Assembly (NCBI GenBank): GCA_016193365.1
Contig: JACPSI010000073.1
Coordinates: 1-64,000, forward strand
Direction: 5' to 3'
Origin: Ignavibacteriales bacterium
Lineage (GTDB): Bacteria; Bacteroidota; Ignavibacteria; UBA10030
Length of the DNA stretch: 64,000 nt
The notes beneath the pieces are model-generated. The model was not told where the DNA came from. It saw only the letters and a program-made list of their open reading frames with translations, and made no database searches. Shown in pieces: positions 60,558 to 64,000 of the stretch. The position numbers were made by a program, and so were the translations under genes. Each line of letters starts with the position of its first letter. The stretch's first letter is position 1.

Positions 60558-61292
60558 ATGAAGCGCAGAGAATTCGTCACCACATCAATGCTTGCAGGCA
60601 TTTCTACTGTCACAGGGAATTCACCCACCTTCTCCGCAGCAAGCAAGATTCAGTCAAAGGAGCAAAAATCAATGGCTTTCACACTCCCAAACCTCTCGTA
60701 CGCGCACGATGCCCTTGAGCCCTATATTGACAAGATGACAATGGAAATCCATCACGGAAAACATCATGCTGCATATGTAACAAACCTCAACAACGCAGTC
60801 CAGAATACTGAATGGGAAAAGAAAACACTCGAAGAGATTCTCTCGAATGTTTCAAAGCTCTCCGTCGCTGTGCGAAACAACGGCGGCGGCCACTGGAACC
60901 ATTCCGCGTTTTGGAATTGGATGAGGCCGAATGGTGGTGGGCAACTGGCCGGAGAGTTATCGTCTGCAATCAATCGTGATTTCGGCTCGTTCGACAAATT
61001 CAAGGAGCAATTCACTCAAGCTGCTATGACACGATTTGGTTCGGGGTGGGCGTGGCTCATCAAGCAGAACGATAAGCTCGTCATCGCCTCAACGCCGAAT
61101 CAGGACAACCCTCTCATGGATATTGCAGATGTGGATATTGCCGACGTCAAGGGCATTCCGATTCTCGGCGTCGACGTATGGGAACATGCCTACTATCTGA
61201 AGCATCAGAATCGCCGCGCTGATTATTTGCTGGCGTGGTGGAAGGTGGTCAACTGGGAGGAAGCGGCAAAGCGATTCACAGGCGCGAAATAA
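60558..61292 (+). CDS. Superoxide dismutase (Fe/Mn) with Tat-type signal
   Basis: Converts superoxide to peroxide and oxygen. From ATG 60558 (GGAGG five bases upstream) it has 244 residues. The first 30 are a twin-arginine-like leader: [15 protein letters not shown], followed by a polar stretch. The longer frame starting at 60432 would run through the upstream cruciform and is unlikely. The mature enzyme has metal ligands in [24 protein letters not shown] and DVWEHAYYL. Fe or Mn preference is not decidable here. Export of this SOD class is less common than cytosolic location. Confidence 0.9.
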   Translation: MKRREFVTTSMLAGISTVTGNSPTFSAASKIQSKEQKSMAFTLPNLSYAHDALEPYIDKMTMEIHHGKHHAAYVTNLNNAVQNTEWEKKTLEEILSNVSKLSVAVRNNGGGHWNHSAFWNWMRPNGGGQLAGELSSAINRDFGSFDKFKEQFTQAAMTRFGSGWAWLIKQNDKLVIASTPNQDNPLMDIADVDIADVKGIPILGVDVWEHAYYLKHQNRRADYLLAWWKVVNWEEAAKRFTGAK

Positions 61293-61298
61293 GGGTAA

Positions 61299-61346
61299 GA
61301 CTCCCGGAGTCTTGCCCTGTCAAACTCAGTGAGACTCCGGGAGTCT
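61299..61346. repeat. Paired palindrome: AGACTCCCGGAGTCT and its reverse complement
   Basis: The 15-mers at 61299-61313 and 61332-61346 are exact reverse complements and each is nearly self-palindromic, with an 18-base spacer. The first is extended by GGGTA / TTGCCC to a hairpin that could end transcription from the SOD gene. The second lies inside the 3' end of mobA. Confidence 0.85.
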
Positions 61347-61919
61347 CATCTCATAATCGCGGATGGTGTTGATGTTGGTCAAAAGTCTCTTGTCATAAAA
61401 GGGTAAGTCTGGAGTAATAGGGATGATTGCAGGATGAAGCTTTTCTAGCAAAAACTGAACGTTGAACAGCCCGCCTTTCAGGTTCTCTTCTAACTGCGGC
61501 ATGACTTTTCGCGAATACACTCCACATAGTGGATGCACCTGCCCATCCATCGTCGGCACTTTGATATCGTCGAGTGATTCAAAATCACAAATGTAGTTGA
61601 CAAGTCCCCTCGTCACCAACGGTGTGTCACAACCGACGACGAAGATTGAGTTGGTATTTGTATGGACAAACGCAGAGTGAATCCCACCGACAGGTCCGCA
61701 ATTTTTTTCGATATCGGGATAAACAGGGAGATTCAAAAAGCTGTATGCGTTTCCCCTGTCACTGATAATAACGACTTCTTCAAAAATTTCTCTTAGTACA
61801 CCGGTGATGTGCTGAATGAGCGGGAGCCCGTTCAACAATAACATCGCTTTATCCGTTCCCATTCGAGTGCTCTTCCCGCCCGCCAGAATCACGCCCACAA
61901 TGTTTTGGTGTTTTTTCAT
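61326..61919 (-). CDS. mobA: Molybdenum cofactor guanylyltransferase
   Basis: Attaches GMP to molybdopterin. The 197-residue protein begins VGVILAGGKSTRMGTDKAML, the MobA nucleotide loop, and continues with LPVYPDIEKNCGPVGGIHSA, VVGCDTPLVTRGLV and the QVHPLCGVYSRKV substrate region. The final residues MRLPESH are encoded by one arm of an intergenic-type palindrome, so the original C-terminus may have been altered. Its ATG overlaps the stop of the CMD-fold gene. No other molybdopterin gene or molybdoenzyme is present in the window. Confidence 0.92.
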   Translation of the reverse strand: MKKHQNIVGVILAGGKSTRMGTDKAMLLLNGLPLIQHITGVLREIFEEVVIISDRGNAYSFLNLPVYPDIEKNCGPVGGIHSAFVHTNTNSIFVVGCDTPLVTRGLVNYICDFESLDDIKVPTMDGQVHPLCGVYSRKVMPQLEENLKGGLFNVQFLLEKLHPAIIPITPDLPFYDKRLLTNINTIRDYEMRLPESH

Positions 61920-62239
61920 TTCCTTTTGCGTTGTAAGTCAACGATGTCGTCAACCCAGCTGAGCGCGGCCATCATCGACGGAAAACCGATGGTGGGCAGC
62001 GAGAGCAACGCAACATGCCTGAGTTGATCTTTTCGCAATCCCGCGTCAAGAGCCTTTCGCACATGTGAGTGCACTGCCCCTTCCAGTCTCGCCCCGACGG
62101 AAATCCCGAGTTTGACCAGGGCGCGTTCTCTTGGACTTAACGGCCCGCCGGCATGAACTGCGTCACCGAGCTTTTCATAAGCTTTGGCGATCTCAGGAAA
62201 ATCTTTTGCGAACTTCAGGAATCGTTTGGGAATCGGCAT
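61916..62239 (-). CDS. Carboxymuconolactone decarboxylase (AhpD-like)-fold protein without catalytic cysteines
   Basis: From ATG 62239 (GGAGG five bases upstream) the protein is 107 residues of all-helical CMD/AhpD fold: LSPRERALVKLGISVGARLEGAVHSHVRKALDAG. In peroxidatic AhpD proteins a CxxC-type pair lies at the AVHSHV position; here both cysteines are absent and only His is retained. It is therefore unlikely to be an AhpD-type reductase. Its stop overlaps the mobA start by four bases. Role unknown. Confidence 0.8.
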   Translation of the reverse strand: MPIPKRFLKFAKDFPEIAKAYEKLGDAVHAGGPLSPRERALVKLGISVGARLEGAVHSHVRKALDAGLRKDQLRHVALLSLPTIGFPSMMAALSWVDDIVDLQRKRK

Positions 62240-62307
62240 GGTATCCTCCATCAATGTCCGTTAAACAACAGTTTCCAAATTAGAAGTTCGGACTGACTTT
62301 GTCAACA

Positions 62308-62964
62308 TTAACATCCTTCTTTCTTTTTTTTCTTTTGCGGGCCGGCCTGTGGATTTGCCTGAGAAGGCATTTCGATCTTGGGTAGTGCAACTTGTGGTTG
62401 AACACTCTGATCTGTAACGCCTGAAATTGGCGTTCCTCCGAAATAAGCGCTTGCGGCTTTTGCTTTTTCAAACGCTGCCTTGTCGTATGCCGTAGCATTG
62501 ACTGCGAGCTTTGGAAAGAGAATCTTGTCTTTCCATTCATCGAGTCCTCCACGTAAAATGTAGACAGCTTTAAAGTCTTTTGCCTTCAGGAAAAACCAAC
62601 CCTGAGCTGAATGAATTCCCCCCTCTGAGCATAACACGATTTTTTCGCTTCTCAGGAGATCCGCTTCCGGAATTGTCGCCAGCGGAATATTCTCCGCTCC
62701 GGGGATGTGATACTCTGCGAATTCCTTCTCGCTTCGGAGGTCAACAAGCCTGAAGTCTGCTTTCCCTTGCATAATCCAATCAGCAAGTTCCTCCGGCGAG
62801 ACATGGTCAACTTCTTTTTCTACTGAGATCGCCAGTTCTTTCACATTCACGGTAGCTCCGGAGCCTTTGTAAGGATTCCCCGCAAAGACGGCGACAAAGC
62901 CCAGGAATCCAACTGTGAGTCCGAGTTTTTTGTTTAATGTCATCTGGAATAGTTGTGATTTCAT
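62308..62964 (-). CDS. Exported rhodanese-domain protein
   Basis: A 218-residue protein with an N-terminal hydrophobic signal or anchor (LGLTVGFLGFVAVFAG) and one rhodanese domain (about 50-145): FRLVDLRSEKEFAEYHIPGAENIP, the active-site Cys in KIVLCSEGG, and YILRGGLDEWK. A Pro/Gln-rich linker leads to a tail of five lysines ending EGC. Rhodaneses carry sulfane sulfur on the active Cys. It follows the two-part sulfur transporter with a one-base gap, suggesting thiosulfate or sulfide handling at the envelope. Confidence 0.88.
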   Translation of the reverse strand: MKSQLFQMTLNKKLGLTVGFLGFVAVFAGNPYKGSGATVNVKELAISVEKEVDHVSPEELADWIMQGKADFRLVDLRSEKEFAEYHIPGAENIPLATIPEADLLRSEKIVLCSEGGIHSAQGWFFLKAKDFKAVYILRGGLDEWKDKILFPKLAVNATAYDKAAFEKAKAASAYFGGTPISGVTDQSVQPQVALPKIEMPSQANPQAGPQKKKKKEGC

Positions 62965-62965
62965 T

Positions 62966-63565
62966 TTAACTCTTCACTCCTTTCGCCGCAATTCTCTTTT
63001 CGACCCAGGTAGCTCCGGCAAATCCGCCAACCGCCATGAGTATAACGAGAAACACGATGAGTCCATACGGCAAATGCATAATTTGCGGAAGTGTCAGCTG
63101 ACCGAGTGCTGTCGAGTAGTAGAAATCCTTGATGAGGGAAAACGACTCGCCAAAAACGAAAATGCCACCGATGATTCCGAGAAGATACACAACGGCGTCA
63201 ACTTTTCCCGTTGAGAGAGCGACGCAGGATGTTCCCGGACAGTATCCTCCAACGACAAAACCGACACCGAGAATTAATCCGCCAATAACCTGAGGAATAA
63301 TGTACGTGGGCATTTGATAGACCAGCGACAGGTCGACAAATCCAAGCACGGACAGATAATACAGTCCCACCATCGCTGTGATGATTGCCGTGAACATGAC
63401 TTTGAACACCGTCATATCATAGAAATAAAACTGCGCGGTGAGTTTTCTCCCACTGCCGAATCCTGCACGCTCCAGAAAGAATCCGAAACCAATGCCAATG
63501 ACAAATGCGACGACGAGACTCATGTCATCGCCGAAATAGCCAAATTTGAAGAATGGTGCGTTCAT
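62966..63565 (-). CDS. YeeE/YedE-family sulfur transporter subunit, second half
   Basis: From ATG 63565 (AAGGAG nine bases upstream, ATGA overlap with the preceding stop) the protein is 199 residues. ATG 63571 is a possible alternative. It is very hydrophobic with five to six helices and carries FGFFLERAGFGSGRKLTAQF and the conserved Cys pair in GGYCPGTSCVALSTGK, a hallmark of the YeeE/YedE (TsuA-type) thiosulfate/sulfur permeases. It pairs with the next gene, which supplies the other half of the fold. Confidence 0.88.
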   Translation of the reverse strand: MNAPFFKFGYFGDDMSLVVAFVIGIGFGFFLERAGFGSGRKLTAQFYFYDMTVFKVMFTAIITAMVGLYYLSVLGFVDLSLVYQMPTYIIPQVIGGLILGVGFVVGGYCPGTSCVALSTGKVDAVVYLLGIIGGIFVFGESFSLIKDFYYSTALGQLTLPQIMHLPYGLIVFLVILMAVGGFAGATWVEKRIAAKGVKS

Positions 63566-64000
63566 CGCCATTGTCTCCTTACGAAATACGCCATCGCGTA
63601 TGCTCCGGCAAACACACACATCATAAACACCCAGCTCCCGACATTCAGTAACGCGCCGCCAGTGAGTGCCTGACCGCTTGTGCATCCGCGTGCCAACTTT
63701 GCGCCCATACCCATCATTCCTCCGCCGATAAATGCAAAAAAGAGCCTCCCTCGCACTGAAATGTTGGGCCCTTTTTCTACTGTTTTCCTTACTCTCCCAG
63801 CCAGAATCCCTGAAATGAACCCGCCGACGAAGACTCCGAGAACCTCAAACACAAGCCAGTCCTTCAGCGGACTCTGACTTCCGTCTCCAAGATATTCCGC
63901 AAAGAACTCACTGGATTTTGCGTTTTCGGGAGCCACGGCATTTACGCCAGTGGTAACCAAGGCAGTAAAAGCTCCGGAAGCTCCCAATCCCCGACCCATG
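63562..64000 (-). CDS. YeeE/YedE-family sulfur transporter subunit, first half (partial)
   Basis: The gene continues beyond the window edge; the ATG at 63999 is probably internal because family members have another N-terminal membrane helix. The visible 145 residues have FVGGFISGILAGRV, the conserved Cys motif KLARGCTSGQALTGGALL and a final membrane helix. Together with the downstream partner it would form a full YeeE-type permease, with one Cys motif per half. The rhodanese gene completes a sulfur-uptake set. Confidence 0.85.
   Translation of the reverse strand, partial: MGRGLGASGAFTALVTTGVNAVAPENAKSSEFFAEYLGDGSQSPLKDWLVFEVLGVFVGGFISGILAGRVRKTVEKGPNISVRGRLFFAFIGGGMMGMGAKLARGCTSGQALTGGALLNVGSWVFMMCVFAGAYAMAYFVRRQWR

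Overview
The window is a 64 kb, gene-dense stretch of a chromosome of roughly balanced GC content. It contains no rRNA, tRNA, phage or CRISPR sequence that I can recognise. The gene set points to the Bacteroidota / Chlorobiota / Ignavibacteriota (FCB) group: a BatA-type protein, a DUF3276 (PUR-domain) protein, a secreted propeller protein with a type IX secretion-like C-terminal domain, a patatin-Omp85 fusion, several BamA-like barrels, type 2 IPP isomerase and split hut/ftcD/fchA histidine catabolism. Many genes have good Shine-Dalgarno sequences and several promoters look like ordinary sigma-70 sites, so it is not a typical SD-less Bacteroides. No species can be named from this.

Layout. 1-7.7 kb: folA, an atypical SDR, a MarC transporter, a large PDZ/membrane/GAF/PP2C phosphatase, and a broken patatin-Omp85 gene. 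7.9-11.3 kb: a BatA/VWA protein overlapping hflX. 11.4-15.2 kb (minus strand): lipoprotein, metallo-beta-lactamase-fold hydrolase, adenosine deaminase and hutH. 15.2-15.4 kb: a divergent control region with two back-to-back promoters and two perfect palindromes. 15.4-26.7 kb (plus strand): a run of 13 genes in one orientation holding a REC-kinase and NtrC-type pair, sixA, an adenosine-specific kinase, an exported RidA lipoprotein, hutU, panE, hutI, a DUF429 protein, ftcD and fchA. Together with hutH these degrade histidine to glutamate, ammonia and methenyl-THF.

26.7-36.2 kb (minus strand): rsmE and a BamA-like protein, preceded by the classic operon yceD(DUF177)-rpmF-plsX-fabH-fabD-fabG-acpP-fabF-rnc plus a CoA-binding protein, bounded by a clear promoter and a clear terminator. 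36.2-42.3 kb: a decayed membrane-protein gene, DUF3276, a T9SS-type propeller overlapping ribH, a PHP phosphoesterase and a Crp/Fnr regulator. 42.4-52.4 kb (minus strand): an eight-gene run from type 2 IPP isomerase and prenyl synthase through HPr and PTS enzyme I, a sugar-phosphate isomerase, a metallopeptidase/TolB-propeller/barrel protein, a PQQ-type propeller and a PEGA protein.

52.5-57.8 kb (plus strand): a YchF-like ATPase with terminator, a sugar nucleotidyltransferase, metK and ahcY. Between metK and ahcY sits a four-helix-bundle (23S IVS/bAvd-type) gene flanked by matching inverted repeats. This is the best candidate here for an under-described element. 57.9-61.3 kb: proline dehydrogenase, small envelope proteins and a Tat-type superoxide dismutase, with several REP-like palindromes. 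61.3-64 kb (minus strand): mobA, a cysteine-less CMD-fold protein, a secreted rhodanese and a two-part YeeE/YedE sulfur transporter that runs off the window.

I see no intergenic stretch longer than about 300 bases. The broken genes (7.0 kb and 37.1 kb) could be real decay or assembly errors; sequence alone cannot decide.
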